64,000 bases of DNA. It comes from Brachybacterium sp. SGAir0954 (GTDB lineage: Bacteria > Actinomycetota > Actinomycetes > Actinomycetales > Dermabacteraceae). The notes under the pieces are model-generated. The model made no database searches and had not been told where the DNA came from. It saw nothing but the letters and a program-made list of their open reading frames with translations. Below, piece by piece: positions 1-12,071 of the stretch. The stretch spans positions 2,046,001-2,110,000 of the forward strand of contig NZ_CP027295.1 of assembly GCF_005490785.1 (NCBI RefSeq), given 5' to 3'. A program made the translations under genes and the position numbers. Within the stretch, counting starts at the first letter, position 1. Each line of letters opens with the position of its first letter.

Positions 1-46
1 GTGTCCGGGGCCGCGAGGCCCGATCCGGAGAGAGGGGGGAGCGAGG

Positions 47-1165
47 ATGAGCAGCACCGACGCGCAGAGGGCGGGGCTCGACGCCCTGCGCCGTGAGCAC
101 GCCCGCCTCGAGCAGGCGATGGGTGATCCCTCCCTCCACGAGGATGCCTCACGAGCGCGCTCCGTGGGCCGCCGCTATGCCGAGGTGCGCCAGATCGTCA
201 CTGCGGCGGACGCCCGTGACGCCGTCCTCGAGGACCTGGCCACCGCCCGGGAGCTCGCCGAGGAGGACCCGGAGTTCGCCGCCGAGGCGCAGCTCCTCGC
301 CGCACGCGCCGAGGAGCTCGAGGCGGAGCTCGAGGAGCTGCTCGCCCCCCGTGACCCCGACGACGGGCGCGACGTGCTGCTCGAGATCAAGGCCGGGGCG
401 GGCGGCGAGGAGTCGGCGCTGTTCGCCGCGGAGATGCTGCGCATGTACCGCGCCTACGCCGAGTCGAAGGGCTGGACCGTCGAGGTCATGAGCTCCTCGC
501 CCTCCGATCTGGGCGGGCTGCGGGACGTCACGGTCGCGATCGGCGCCCGGTCCGCTGCGGCCCCGGCGGACGGCGTCTACGCGCACCTCAAGCACGAGGC
601 CGGGGTGCACCGGGTGCAGCGCGTCCCCGTCACCGAGTCCGCGGGCCGCATCCACACCTCCGCCGTCGGCGTGCTCGTGCTCCCTGAGGCGGACACCACC
701 GACGAGGCGGAGCTGCTCGCGGAGGAGATGGCGCCCGCGAACCTGCGCATCGACGTCTTCCGCTCGAGCGGTCCCGGTGGGCAGAGCGTCAACACGACGG
801 ACTCCGCCGTGCGGATCACGCACCTCCCCTCGGGCATCGTCGTCTCCTGCCAGGACCAGAAGAGCCAGCTGCAGAACCGCGAGCAGGCGCTGCGGATCCT
901 GCGCACGCGGCTGCTCGACGTGCGCCGCCAGGAGCAGGACGCCCAGGCCTCGGCCGCGCGCCGCTCGCAGGTGCGCACGGTGGACCGCTCCGAGCGCATC
1001 CGCACCTACAACTTCCCCGAGTCGCGCGTCGCGGACCACCGCACGGGCTACAAGGCCGGGAACCTCGCGCAGGTGCTCGCCGGGGACCTCGACGCGCTGA
1101 TCGGCTCCTCCCGCGAGGCCGAGCGCGCCGCCCGCCTCGCCGAGAGCGCGGAGGGCGCGGAATGA
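47..1165 (+). CDS. prfA: Peptide chain release factor 1
   Basis: Class I release factor that recognises UAA and UAG in the ribosomal A site and triggers peptidyl-tRNA hydrolysis. The 372-residue protein has the expected layout: an N-terminal helical domain rich in Glu/Leu (to about residue 105), a stop-codon-recognition domain with the RF1-type tripeptide Pro-Val-Thr at residues 194-196 (RF2 would have Ser-Pro-Phe), and the universal GGQ at residues 244-246 whose Gln is the target of PrmC. The ATG at 47 follows a purine-rich GGGGGGAGCGAGG leader. Its stop overlaps the prmC start (ATGA), so modifier and substrate are translationally coupled. Confidence 0.97.
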   Translation: MSSTDAQRAGLDALRREHARLEQAMGDPSLHEDASRARSVGRRYAEVRQIVTAADARDAVLEDLATARELAEEDPEFAAEAQLLAARAEELEAELEELLAPRDPDDGRDVLLEIKAGAGGEESALFAAEMLRMYRAYAESKGWTVEVMSSSPSDLGGLRDVTVAIGARSAAAPADGVYAHLKHEAGVHRVQRVPVTESAGRIHTSAVGVLVLPEADTTDEAELLAEEMAPANLRIDVFRSSGPGGQSVNTTDSAVRITHLPSGIVVSCQDQKSQLQNREQALRILRTRLLDVRRQEQDAQASAARRSQVRTVDRSERIRTYNFPESRVADHRTGYKAGNLAQVLAGDLDALIGSSREAERAARLAESAEGAE

Positions 1166-2082
1166 TCGGGGAGGACCGCACCCGGCTGCGGGCGGCCCTC
1201 GCCGCGAGCACGGAGACCCTGGGCCGCGCCGGGGTGCCGTCCCCGAGCGTCGACGCCCGCGCGCTGATCGTCGCCGCGGCGCGCCACGAGGGACCGCTGG
1301 TCCTCCTCGACGACCTGCCCGCCGATTTCGAGGAGCGGCTCGAGCAGCTGGTCTCCCGGCGCGCCTCCCGCGAGCCCCTGCAGATCATCCTGGGCCGCGC
1401 ACCCTTCCGCCGGCTCGAGCTCACGGTGCGGCCGGGGGTCTTCGTCCCGCGCCCGGAGACGGAGCTCGCCGTGGACCTCATGACGCAGGAGCTCGGCGGG
1501 GTCCCGTCGCGCGTCGTGGACCTCTGCACGGGCAGCGGGGCACTCGCCGCGGCCGTCCTCGACGAGATGCCCCGGGCGACCGCCACGGCCGTGGACGTGG
1601 ATCCCGCCGCGGTGGCGCTCGCGACGGAGAACATCGACGCCGCCGGCTCGGGCCGTGGCCGGGTGCTGCAGCTGGACCTCTCCGTCGACGTCGACGACCC
1701 GGCCGCCGCCGTGCTGCGCGAGCTCGCCGGGGCCGAGGCCGTCGACGGTGCGGGCGGGGTGGACGCGGTGCTCTCGAACCCGCCCTACGTCCCGCCGGGC
1801 GCCGTGCCGCGCGAGCCGGAGGTGCGTGACCACGATCCCGAGCGCGCCCTCTACGGCGGGGGAGCGGACGGCCTCGCCCTCCCCGCCCATGTGCTCCGCT
1901 GGGCGCACGCCCTGCTGCGCCCCGGGGGTGTGCTCGTCATGGAGCACGCGGACGTCCAGGGCCCCGCCGCCCGGGAGCTCGCCGCCCGCCACGGCGGCTT
2001 CACCGCGATCCGCACCGCGCAGGACCTCACGGGCCGTGACCGCTTCCTGGTGGCGCAACGGTGCTCCCAGGCGGGGAAGTGA
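1162..2082 (+). CDS. prmC: Release factor glutamine methyltransferase PrmC
   Basis: S-adenosylmethionine-dependent N5-methyltransferase acting on the GGQ glutamine of release factors. The 306-residue protein has the usual N-terminal helical substrate-binding part, a Rossmann SAM site ([14 protein letters not shown]) and the diagnostic amide-binding NPPY at residues 206-209. It starts at an ATG that overlaps the prfA stop by four bases, so it is co-translated with its substrate. Length and motifs are normal for the family. Confidence 0.96.
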   Translation: MIGEDRTRLRAALAASTETLGRAGVPSPSVDARALIVAAARHEGPLVLLDDLPADFEERLEQLVSRRASREPLQIILGRAPFRRLELTVRPGVFVPRPETELAVDLMTQELGGVPSRVVDLCTGSGALAAAVLDEMPRATATAVDVDPAAVALATENIDAAGSGRGRVLQLDLSVDVDDPAAAVLRELAGAEAVDGAGGVDAVLSNPPYVPPGAVPREPEVRDHDPERALYGGGADGLALPAHVLRWAHALLRPGGVLVMEHADVQGPAARELAARHGGFTAIRTAQDLTGRDRFLVAQRCSQAGK

Positions 2083-2094
2083 GAGACTGACCCG

Positions 2095-3120
2095 GTGAGC
2101 GTGCACGACACCCAGAACCCCGAGAACCGCGACGACTCCCTGGAGGCGGCCGTCGCGGCCGTCCGCGACGGCAGGCTGATCGTCCTGCCCACGGACACCG
2201 TCTACGGCATCGGCGCGGACGCCTTCACCCCGGACGCCGTGCAGGCGCTGCTGGACGCGAAGGGCCGCGGCCGCGACACGCCGCCGCCGGTGCTCGTGGG
2301 CGACCACGCCGTGCTCATGGCCCTCGCGGTCGACGTCCCCGAGTGGGCGGAGCGCCTCACCGAGGAGTTCTGGCCCGGGGCGCTCACCCTCATCCTCTCG
2401 GCGCAGCCCTCGCTGACCTGGGACCTCGGGGAGACCCGGGGCACGGTCGCGCTGCGCATGCCCGATGACGAGACCGCCCTCGAGCTGCTGCGACGCACGG
2501 GACCGCTCGCCGTCTCGAGCGCGAACCGGCACGGGAAGCCCGCTGCCCTGACGGTCCTCGACGCCGCGACCCAGCTCGGCGACGCGGTGGAGGTCTACCT
2601 CGACGGCGGCCAGGCGCGTATCGGCACGAGCTCGACGATCGTGGACGCGACCGTCACCCCGGCCGTGATCCTGCGTGAGGGCACCATCACCCGCGAGCAG
2701 ATCGTGGACCTCGTCGGCGACGTCTTCACCGCCCCGGAGCCCGAGCAGGACCCGGAGTCCGATCCGGCCGAGGATCCGGCGTCCGGCGACGAGGCGGCAC
2801 CGGCCGAGGGCACGGAGACAGCGACCGGTTCCGGCGCGGCGGCCGACGGCGGGACCGAGGCCGGGACCGTCGGCGACTCCGCTCCCGTCGCCGAGGGAGG
2901 GGCCGTGTCCCCGTCGGCCGACGAGCCCGCGTCCTCGGCCGCCGTCGCCCCGGCCGCCGGAGGCCTCGACCTGCCCGCGGAGTCGGAGATCACCACGCCG
3001 AGCCCGCAGGTCGACGAGGGTGCCGCGAGCGAGGGGGCGGTCGACTCCGATGCCGCCGACGCCGCCGGCGCCGCCGACGGGGCCGCCGGCACCCCGCGGC
3101 AGGAGAACCCCGCCGGGTGA
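2095..3120 (+). CDS. tsaC: L-threonylcarbamoyladenylate synthase (TsaC/Sua5/YwlC) with long acidic tail
   Basis: Makes threonylcarbamoyl-AMP from threonine, bicarbonate and ATP, the first step of the tRNA t6A37 modification. Residues 1 to about 210 form the YrdC/Sua5 domain (LIVLPTDTVYGIGADA near the start, then SSANRHGKPA). From about residue 215 to 341 the sequence becomes a low-complexity Glu/Asp/Ala/Pro/Gly tail that is not part of the catalytic fold and is not the Sua5 C-terminal domain. The start is GTG at 2095, preceded by GAGACT at 2083-2088 (six bases upstream), which resembles a leaderless -10 box. The stop overlaps the GTG of the next gene. Confidence 0.9.
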   Translation: MSVHDTQNPENRDDSLEAAVAAVRDGRLIVLPTDTVYGIGADAFTPDAVQALLDAKGRGRDTPPPVLVGDHAVLMALAVDVPEWAERLTEEFWPGALTLILSAQPSLTWDLGETRGTVALRMPDDETALELLRRTGPLAVSSANRHGKPAALTVLDAATQLGDAVEVYLDGGQARIGTSSTIVDATVTPAVILREGTITREQIVDLVGDVFTAPEPEQDPESDPAEDPASGDEAAPAEGTETATGSGAAADGGTEAGTVGDSAPVAEGGAVSPSADEPASSAAVAPAAGGLDLPAESEITTPSPQVDEGAASEGAVDSDAADAAGAADGAAGTPRQENPAG

Positions 3121-4283
3121 GGATCTACCTCTTCGTCCTCCTGATCTCGGCGGCGGTCGCCTACCTGACCACACCCGCGGTCCGCCTGGCCGCGCGCCGG
3201 CTCGGGGCGATGACCGCCGTCCGCGAGCGGGACGTGCACGACGCCGTGACGCCGAGGCTGGGTGGGGTCGCCATGTTCGCCGGGGTCGCGGTGGCGATGC
3301 TCGTGGGGTCGAGGATCCCGTTCCTCGCCCCCGTCTACGAGGACTCCCACCAGCCGTGGGCGATCCTCGGCGCGGCGGGCCTCGTCTGCGCGCTCGGCGC
3401 GGCGGACGACAAGTGGGACCTCGACTGGTGGACGAAGCTCGCCGGTCAGGCGCTCGCCGCGCTGCTCATGGCCTGGCAGGGCGTGCAGCTCGTGTCCCTC
3501 CCGATCGGCGGCGTCACCCTGCTCTCGAGCCACACCTCGATCATCCTCACCGTGCTCGTCGTCATCGTGTGCATGAACGCCGTGAACTTTGTCGACGGGC
3601 TCGACGGGCTCGCGGCGGGCGTCATGGCGATCGGCGGCACCGCCTTCTTCCTCTACGCCTACCTGCTCACCAGGGACAACTCCGCGACGGACTACTCCTC
3701 CCTCGCCGCGCTCGTCACCGCCGCGATGATCGGCGCCTGCCTGGGCTTCCTGCCGCACAACCTCCATCGCGCCCGGATCTTCATGGGGGACTCCGGCTCG
3801 ATGCTGCTGGGGCTGCTGCTCGCCGCCTCCACCATCGCCGTGACCGGGCAGGTGGACCCCGCGGCGCTCTCCGGCGCGGACTTCTTCGGGCAGTTCCTGC
3901 CGATCCTGTTGCCGATCGGCGTCATGATCATCCCGTTCCTGGACTTCGCGATGGCGGTGGTGCGTCGCATCGGCTCGGGGCGCTCCCCGTTCCACGCCGA
4001 CAAGTCCCATCTCCACCACCGCCTGCTGCGGCTGGGCCACTCCAAGCGCAGCGCGGTGCTCATCATGTACGTCTGGACCGTGCTGGTCTCGGTGGGCCTG
4101 CTGCTTCCGCTCGTGCTGCCGCTGCGCACCGTCGTCGTGGCCTGGGTGCTGGGACTCCTCGTCGCCGTGCTCGTCACGCTCGACCCGCTCACCCGCCTGC
4201 GCCGCCGGCGCGCCGCACGATCCGATCCCGGCCCCGCCGCCGGCCCCGCCCCCGATCTCGAGGACCACCATGCCCCCCGCTGA
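3117..4283 (+). CDS. wecA: MraY/WecA-family undecaprenyl-phosphate sugar-1-phosphate transferase
   Basis: Polytopic membrane enzyme of 388 residues that transfers a UDP-amino-sugar phosphate, probably GlcNAc-1-P, to undecaprenyl or decaprenyl phosphate to start cell-wall polymer synthesis. Visible family motifs are the Asp pair in GAADDKWDLDWW, NFVDGLDGLAAG, GDSGSMLLG and the His-rich cytosolic loop HADKSHLHHRLLRLGHSK. About ten hydrophobic segments are present. The GTG start overlaps the tsaC stop (GTGA). Its position just before the ATP synthase operon matches the mycobacterial rfe/wecA locus. The exact sugar cannot be read from sequence. Confidence 0.9.
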   Translation: MRIYLFVLLISAAVAYLTTPAVRLAARRLGAMTAVRERDVHDAVTPRLGGVAMFAGVAVAMLVGSRIPFLAPVYEDSHQPWAILGAAGLVCALGAADDKWDLDWWTKLAGQALAALLMAWQGVQLVSLPIGGVTLLSSHTSIILTVLVVIVCMNAVNFVDGLDGLAAGVMAIGGTAFFLYAYLLTRDNSATDYSSLAALVTAAMIGACLGFLPHNLHRARIFMGDSGSMLLGLLLAASTIAVTGQVDPAALSGADFFGQFLPILLPIGVMIIPFLDFAMAVVRRIGSGRSPFHADKSHLHHRLLRLGHSKRSAVLIMYVWTVLVSVGLLLPLVLPLRTVVVAWVLGLLVAVLVTLDPLTRLRRRRAARSDPGPAAGPAPDLEDHHAPR

Positions 4284-4755
4284 GACCCCCCGCCCCGACC
4301 AGGCCGACGGCATCCGCACCGCCCGCGCCCGCAACGAGCGGATGCTGCTGCGCGCGCTGCTGCTCGCCGTCGCGGCCGGCGTCGTCATCGACCTCGTCGT
4401 GATCCTGGTCGCGCTCGGCGTCGGGAAGGACGGCGCGGTGGCCGGCGCGCTCGTCGGATCGGCCCTCGCGCTCGTGGTGACCCTGCCCACAGTGGGCAGC
4501 GCCCTCGCGGCCCGACGGCTCGACGCCACGGCGTGGGCGATGGTGCTCATGGGGAGCTGGATGGTGAAGATGTTCGTGCTGATCATCGCGCTGCTCCTGC
4601 TCAGGGACGCGGAGTGGCTGTCCCGCCCCTGGCTGGGGCTCGCGCTGCTCGCGGGAGCGATCGTCTCGGCGGTCACGGAGGCCGTCGGCATGATGCGAGG
4701 AAGGCCTCGTCTGGAGGTCGCCCCGACGACCCCGCGCGACCCCGGTGAGCAGTGA
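4270..4755 (+). CDS. AtpI-like membrane protein preceding the ATP synthase operon
   Basis: A 161-residue integral membrane protein with four hydrophobic segments (roughly residues 28-50, 56-76, 87-110 and 115-135) and polar ends. Position and topology match the poorly conserved AtpI-type proteins found before atpB in actinobacteria, which are proposed to assist c-ring assembly or ion supply. No catalytic motif is visible. The ATG lies inside the end of the preceding transferase gene (14-base overlap). A 329-base gap separates it from atpB, so it may belong more to the upstream transcript than to the atp operon. Confidence 0.75.
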   Translation: MPPAETPRPDQADGIRTARARNERMLLRALLLAVAAGVVIDLVVILVALGVGKDGAVAGALVGSALALVVTLPTVGSALAARRLDATAWAMVLMGSWMVKMFVLIIALLLLRDAEWLSRPWLGLALLAGAIVSAVTEAVGMMRGRPRLEVAPTTPRDPGEQ

Positions 4756-4760
4756 CGCTC

Positions 4761-4769
4761 TGATATGCT
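4761..4769 (+). promoter_or_regulatory. Candidate extended -10 promoter for the ATP synthase operon
   Basis: TG-A-TATGCT directly after the stop of the AtpI-like gene forms an extended -10 box (TG at 4761, hexamer 4764-4769) in a region otherwise very GC-rich. No clear TTGACA lies 17 bases upstream. If used, it would give atpB a leader of about 310 bases. Confidence 0.4.
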
Positions 4770-4910
4770 CACATCGTCTTCACGCGGCCTGAGCCGACGC
4801 TGGTGACGGCACCCTCCTCCCTCGCCGCAGGGAAGCCCTGAGCGGATCTCCACGCGAGGCGAAGTGCCGGAACCGACGGCGACGGTGCCACCGCAGAGGC
4901 CACGCCCGTT

Positions 4911-4930
4911 CCCCGGGTCGAGGTCCGCGG
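4911..4930 (+). repeat. Direct repeat copy 1 in the atpB leader
   Basis: Twenty bases, CCCCGGG-T-CGAGGTCCGCGG, matched at 19 of 20 positions by the copy at 4949-4968. The centre-to-centre spacing is 38 bases. Function unknown; it could be a tandem duplication or paired binding sites in the operon leader. Confidence 0.6.
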
Positions 4931-4948
4931 TGGAGAGGTCGTGAGACA

Positions 4949-4968
4949 CCCCGGGCCGAGGTCCGCGG
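4949..4968 (+). repeat. Direct repeat copy 2 in the atpB leader
   Basis: Second copy of the 20-base unit; the only difference from copy 1 is C in place of T at the eighth base. Sequence outside the unit is not clearly conserved between the two copies. Confidence 0.6.
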
Positions 4969-5084
4969 GTGCAGGGACACCGCACGACCATCCGGGCCGG
5001 ACGCGCCCGGGCCCCCGCACCGCGGGACGGCCCGGAATCCCGCCGCGAACCTCCGGATGCCACACCTGACCACGGGAGCTCGCG

Positions 5085-6190
<1,106 letters not shown>

Positions 6191-6200
6191 GGACCCGCTG

Positions 6201-6740
6201 ATGATTCAGGCTGAAGAGAGTGTGCCGGGCTGGCGCCTGCTGGTGCCCCAGCCCCAGGAGATCGTCTGGACGCTGATCTTCCTCGTCATCTTCGCCCTGG
6301 TCTTCATGAAGTTCATCCTCCCGCGGCTCAACGCCGTGCTCGAGGAGCGTGCGGAGAAGATCGAGGGCGGCCTCAAGAAGGCCGAGGAGGTCCAGCACCA
6401 GGCCGACCAGCTGAAGGCCGATCAGGAGCAGGCCCTCGCCGAGGCCCGTCAGGAGGCGTCCGCGATCCGCGACCGCGCCCGCCAGGACGGCGCCCGCATC
6501 ATCGAGGAGGCCAAGGCCCAGGCCGGCTCCGAGAACGAGCGGCTCCTCACCGCCGGGCGCCAGCAGCTGAACGCGGAGCGCACGAGCGCCGCCGCCCAGC
6601 TGCGCGGAGAGGTCGGGACGCTCGCGAGCGACCTCGCCTCGAAGATCGTGGGGGAGTCCCTCTCCGACGACGAGCGCTCCCGCCGAGTGATCGACCGGTT
6701 CCTGGACGACCTCGAGTCGTCCCCGACCGCGACCCGATAA
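6201..6740 (+). CDS. atpF: F1Fo ATP synthase subunit b
   Basis: Peripheral stalk subunit of 179 residues: a short periplasmic start, one membrane helix at about residues 22-42 (IVWTLIFLVIFALVFMKFIL), then a long charged coiled coil rich in Glu, Ala, Gln and Arg. Unlike mycobacteria, which fuse b and delta, here subunit b and delta are separate genes, with only 9 bases between them. Confidence 0.95.
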   Translation: MIQAEESVPGWRLLVPQPQEIVWTLIFLVIFALVFMKFILPRLNAVLEERAEKIEGGLKKAEEVQHQADQLKADQEQALAEARQEASAIRDRARQDGARIIEEAKAQAGSENERLLTAGRQQLNAERTSAAAQLRGEVGTLASDLASKIVGESLSDDERSRRVIDRFLDDLESSPTATR

Positions 6741-6749
6741 GGACACCAG

Positions 6750-7565
6750 ATGCGAGGAACCTCCTCCACCTCCCTGCGTGAGGTGACCCAGCGATTCGAG
6801 CAGCTGCTCCGGGGCGACGACGTCGTCCTGGGGACGGTCGCCGCGGATCTGTTCGGGATCGCCGACGCGATCGACTCCAGCAACCAGCTGGTGCGGACCC
6901 TCAGCGACGGCGGCCGTCCGGCCGAGGTCAAGGAGTCCGTGGTCCGCTCGCTCTTCGAGGGGAAGGTCGGCCCCGTCGCCCTCGAGCTCACGCTCGAGGT
7001 CGTCCGCCGCCGCTGGTCCGAGCAGGAGGACGTCCTGGACGCCCTCGAGCAGCTCGGCGTGGAGGCCCTCCTGGAGCAGGCCTCCCGCGAGGACGCCCTC
7101 GGTGCGGTCGAGGAGGAGCTCTTCCAGGTCTCGCGCCTCATCGAGGACAGCGGCGAGCTCAGCGCAGCCCTCGACGACGCCCGGGGGACCCCGGGCCGAC
7201 GGGAGGGCATCATCACCCGCCTGCTCGAGGGCCGTGCCCACCCGCTGACCGTCGCCCTCGCCGCCCGCGGCGTGGAGCGTCGCAGCGACCTCAAGCCCGC
7301 CCGTCGCCTGCTCGCCTTCGCGGAGATCGCCTCGGCGCGTCGCCGCCGGCTGCTGGCGGTCGTTGCGAGCGCCCGCCCGCTGGCGCCCGAGCAGCTGGAC
7401 CGTCTGGGCTCGATCCTCGCCGGCATCTACGGCCGCGAGGTCCAGATCAACACCGAGCTGGACGAGGACGTCGTCGGCGGTCTGCGCATCGAGGTCGGCG
7501 ACGACCTCTACGACGCGACCGTCCTCGCGCGCCTCGCCCAGGCGCGCACCCGCCTGGTGGCCTGA
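6750..7565 (+). CDS. atpH: F1Fo ATP synthase subunit delta
   Basis: OSCP/delta subunit joining the peripheral stalk to the top of F1. At 271 residues it is about 90 longer than the Escherichia coli protein; actinobacterial delta subunits commonly have this longer form. The conserved C-terminal part (YGREVQINTELDEDVVGGLR, then a final LAQARTRL) is clear. Start ATG 6750 after AAGGAC. Confidence 0.93.
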   Translation: MRGTSSTSLREVTQRFEQLLRGDDVVLGTVAADLFGIADAIDSSNQLVRTLSDGGRPAEVKESVVRSLFEGKVGPVALELTLEVVRRRWSEQEDVLDALEQLGVEALLEQASREDALGAVEEELFQVSRLIEDSGELSAALDDARGTPGRREGIITRLLEGRAHPLTVALAARGVERRSDLKPARRLLAFAEIASARRRRLLAVVASARPLAPEQLDRLGSILAGIYGREVQINTELDEDVVGGLRIEVGDDLYDATVLARLAQARTRLVA

Positions 7566-7640
7566 CGGCCCCTCCCCGAGGCGAACCCCACCCGAGACCA
7601 CAGCCCCCGCTTGGGGGAGAAGAGGAAGCGAAGCACCGCG

Positions 7641-9266
7641 ATGGCTGAGCTCACGATCCGCCCGGAGGACATCCGGAACGCCCTGGACACCGCGGTGTCC
7701 ACCTACCAGGCCGGCACTCCCGACCGCGAGGAGATCGGCCGCGTCACCGAGTCGGCCGACGGCATCGCCCGCGTCGCCGGCCTGCCCAACATCATGGCCA
7801 ACGAGCTGGTGCGCTTCGAGGACGGCACCCTCGGCCTCGCGCTGAACCTCGACCTCAGCGAGGTCGGCTGCGTGATCCTCGGCGAGTTCACCGGGATCGA
7901 GGAGGGCCAGACGGTCCGCCGCACCGGCGAGGTCCTCTCCGTGCCCGTGGGCGAGGGCTACCTCGGTCGCGTCGTCGACCCGATGGGCCAGCCCATCGAC
8001 GGCCTCGGCGCCATCGAGACCTCCGGCCGCCGCGCCCTCGAGCTGCAGGCGCCCGGCGTCATGCAGCGCAAGAGCGTCAAGGAGCCGATGCAGACCGGCC
8101 TCAAGGCGATCGACGCGATGACCCCGATCGGCCGCGGCCAGCGCCAGCTGATCATCGGCGACCGCCAGACCGGCAAGACCACGGTCGCGCTCGACACGAT
8201 CCTCAACCAGAAGAAGAACTGGGAGAGCGGCGACCCGGAGAAGCAGGTCCGCTGCATCTACGTCGCCGTCGGCCAGAAGGGCTCGACCATCGCGTCGGTC
8301 CGCGGCACCCTCGAGGAGGCCGGCGCTCTCGAGTACACGACGATCGTCGCCGCCCCCGCCTCGGACCCGGCCGGCTTCAAGTACATCGCCCCCTACACCG
8401 GCTCGGCCATCGGCCAGCAGTGGATGTACGAGGGCAAGCACGTCCTCATCGTCTTCGACGACCTGTCCAAGCAGGCCGAGGCCTACCGCGCCGTGTCGCT
8501 GCTGCTGCGCCGCCCGCCGGGTCGAGAGGCCTACCCGGGTGACGTCTTCTACCTGCACTCCCGCCTCCTCGAGCGCTGCGCGAAGCTGTCCGACGAGATG
8601 GGCGGCGGCTCGATGACCGGTCTGCCGATCATCGAGACCAAGGCCAACGACGTCTCGGCGTACATCCCGACCAACGTCATCTCGATCACCGACGGCCAGT
8701 GCTTCCTGCAGTCGGACCTGTTCAACGCGAACCAGCGCCCGGCGGTCGACGTCGGCATCTCGGTCTCCCGCGTGGGCGGCTCGGCGCAGACGAAGGCGAT
8801 GAAGTCGGTCTCCGGCACGCTGAAGATCTCGCTCGCCCAGTACCGCGACCTCGAGGCCTTCGCGATGTTCGCCTCCGACCTCGACGCCGCGTCCAAGCAG
8901 CAGCTCAACCGCGGTGCCCGCCTCATGGAGCTCCTCAAGCAGGCGCAGTCCTCACCGTTCCCGGACGAGGAGCAGGTCGTCTCGATCTGGGCCGGCACCA
9001 CCGGCAAGTTCGACGACATCGAGGTCGAGGACGTCCGCGAGTTCGAGGCGCAGCTGCTCGAGCACCTCCGCCACAACGGCTCCGTGCTCGAGGACATCCG
9101 CACCTCGAAGAAGTTCTCCGACGCGACCGAGCAGGAGCTCTCCACGATCCTCGACCAGGTGAAGAAGGACTACCTGGCCGGCAAGGGTCAGGGCTCCGCG
9201 GTGAGCGACGTCCACACCAGCGCCTCCGACGAGGACATCGACCAGGAGCGCATCGTCCGCGGATGA
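7641..9266 (+). CDS. atpA: F1Fo ATP synthase subunit alpha
   Basis: Non-catalytic nucleotide-binding subunit of F1, 541 residues. Walker A is GDRQTGKTT starting at Gly173, with the Gln of the alpha-type P-loop. The family signature [17 protein letters not shown] is present. ATG 7641 gives the usual N-terminus ([11 protein letters not shown]); an in-frame TTG at 7611 would add ten charged residues and sits within the purine-rich ribosome binding region, so it is less likely. A strong hairpin follows the gene before atpG. Confidence 0.96.
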   Translation: MAELTIRPEDIRNALDTAVSTYQAGTPDREEIGRVTESADGIARVAGLPNIMANELVRFEDGTLGLALNLDLSEVGCVILGEFTGIEEGQTVRRTGEVLSVPVGEGYLGRVVDPMGQPIDGLGAIETSGRRALELQAPGVMQRKSVKEPMQTGLKAIDAMTPIGRGQRQLIIGDRQTGKTTVALDTILNQKKNWESGDPEKQVRCIYVAVGQKGSTIASVRGTLEEAGALEYTTIVAAPASDPAGFKYIAPYTGSAIGQQWMYEGKHVLIVFDDLSKQAEAYRAVSLLLRRPPGREAYPGDVFYLHSRLLERCAKLSDEMGGGSMTGLPIIETKANDVSAYIPTNVISITDGQCFLQSDLFNANQRPAVDVGISVSRVGGSAQTKAMKSVSGTLKISLAQYRDLEAFAMFASDLDAASKQQLNRGARLMELLKQAQSSPFPDEEQVVSIWAGTTGKFDDIEVEDVREFEAQLLEHLRHNGSVLEDIRTSKKFSDATEQELSTILDQVKKDYLAGKGQGSAVSDVHTSASDEDIDQERIVRG

Positions 9267-9274
9267 TCCGGCTC

Positions 9275-9300
9275 GCCGCCCGCCCCTCGGGGCGGGCGGC
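9275..9300 (+). other. Intercistronic hairpin between atpA and atpG
   Basis: GCCGCCCGCCCC (9275-9286) and GGGGCGGGCGGC (9289-9300) form a perfect 12-base inverted repeat with almost no loop, inside the 72-base gap between atpA and atpG. There is no T tract. It could be a processing or stability element, or a partial terminator, that tunes alpha output relative to gamma. Confidence 0.6.
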
Positions 9301-9338
9301 CCGGACCACCCGCACGGCGCTTCCCGCGAAGGAGAGAC

Positions 9339-10259
9339 ATGGGAGCCCAGCAGAGGGAGTACAAGAAGCGGATCGGCTCCGCCCAGGGCATGAAGAAGAT
9401 CTTCAAGGCCAAGGAGATGGTGGCCGCCTCGCGCATCGCCAAGGCGCATGCCCGCGTGCTGGCCACGACCCCGTACGCCGACGCGATCACCCGGGCCATC
9501 GGCGCGGTGGCGACCCATTCCGGGGACGTCGCCCACCCGTTCCTGGACCAGGAGCGCTCCTCGAGCGGGCGCGCCGGGATCGTGCTGATCACCGCGGACC
9601 GCGGCATGACCGGCTCGTACTCGCACAACGTCATCCGCGCTGCGGAGGAGCTCGCGAACGCGCTGCAGGAGGAGGGCAAGACCCCCGTCCTGTACGTCGT
9701 CGGCCGCAAGGGCGAGACCTACTACCGCTTCCGCAACCGCCCGCCGCACGAGGCCTGGGCCCCGTACCACGAGGGTGAGCTCCCCGAGCTCGGCCACGAG
9801 ATCGCCCAGCGGGTCACCGCGGACCTCCTCAGCGAGGACCCGGAGACCCACCTCGACGAGCTGTACCTGGTCGGCACGCGGTTCAAGACCCGCTTCCAGC
9901 AGGTCGCCCGCGCCACCCGTCTGGTCCCGATCGAGGTCGTCGACGCGGACGAGGATCACGGCACCGCCCGCCCCACGTACCCGCTGTACGAGTTCACCCC
10001 GGACGCCGAGCAGGTCATGGACGAGCTCATGCCGCGGTACCTCGAGTCCAAGCTCGTCAACATCCTGCTGCAGTCGATGGCCTCGGAGCACGCGGCCACG
10101 CAGCGGGCGATGAAGACGGCGACGGACAACGCGGAGACCCAGGTCAAGAAGTTCACCCGCCTGGCCAACTCGGCCCGTCAGGCGGAGATCACCCAGGAGA
10201 TCACGGAGATCGTCGGCGGCGCCGACGCCCTCTCGGGATCCGGTCGCAAGGAACGCTGA
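9339..10259 (+). CDS. atpG: F1Fo ATP synthase subunit gamma
   Basis: Central rotor shaft of F1, 306 residues. The N-terminal helix (YKKRIGSAQGMKKIFKAKEMVAASR) and C-terminal helix (SMASEHAATQRAMKTATDNAE, then RQAEITQEITEIVGGADAL) that form the coiled coil are unmistakable. The start ATG follows GAAGGAGA. It lies between atpA and atpD, as in all operons of this type. Confidence 0.96.
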   Translation: MGAQQREYKKRIGSAQGMKKIFKAKEMVAASRIAKAHARVLATTPYADAITRAIGAVATHSGDVAHPFLDQERSSSGRAGIVLITADRGMTGSYSHNVIRAAEELANALQEEGKTPVLYVVGRKGETYYRFRNRPPHEAWAPYHEGELPELGHEIAQRVTADLLSEDPETHLDELYLVGTRFKTRFQQVARATRLVPIEVVDADEDHGTARPTYPLYEFTPDAEQVMDELMPRYLESKLVNILLQSMASEHAATQRAMKTATDNAETQVKKFTRLANSARQAEITQEITEIVGGADALSGSGRKER

Positions 10260-12055
<1,796 letters not shown>

Positions 12056-12071
12056 ACCGGCGCTGACGCCG

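Larger units (their letters stand above)
4756..5084 (+). other. Long untranslated leader region upstream of atpB
   Basis: A 329-base stretch without a convincing gene. It holds a possible promoter at 4761-4769, several GC-rich inverted segments, a 20-base direct repeat (4911-4930 and 4949-4968), and at its end a GGGAG ribosome binding site (5074-5078) for a CTG start of atpB. The frame of atpB is closed by TGA at 5067-5069, so no longer atpB is possible. Confidence 0.6.
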
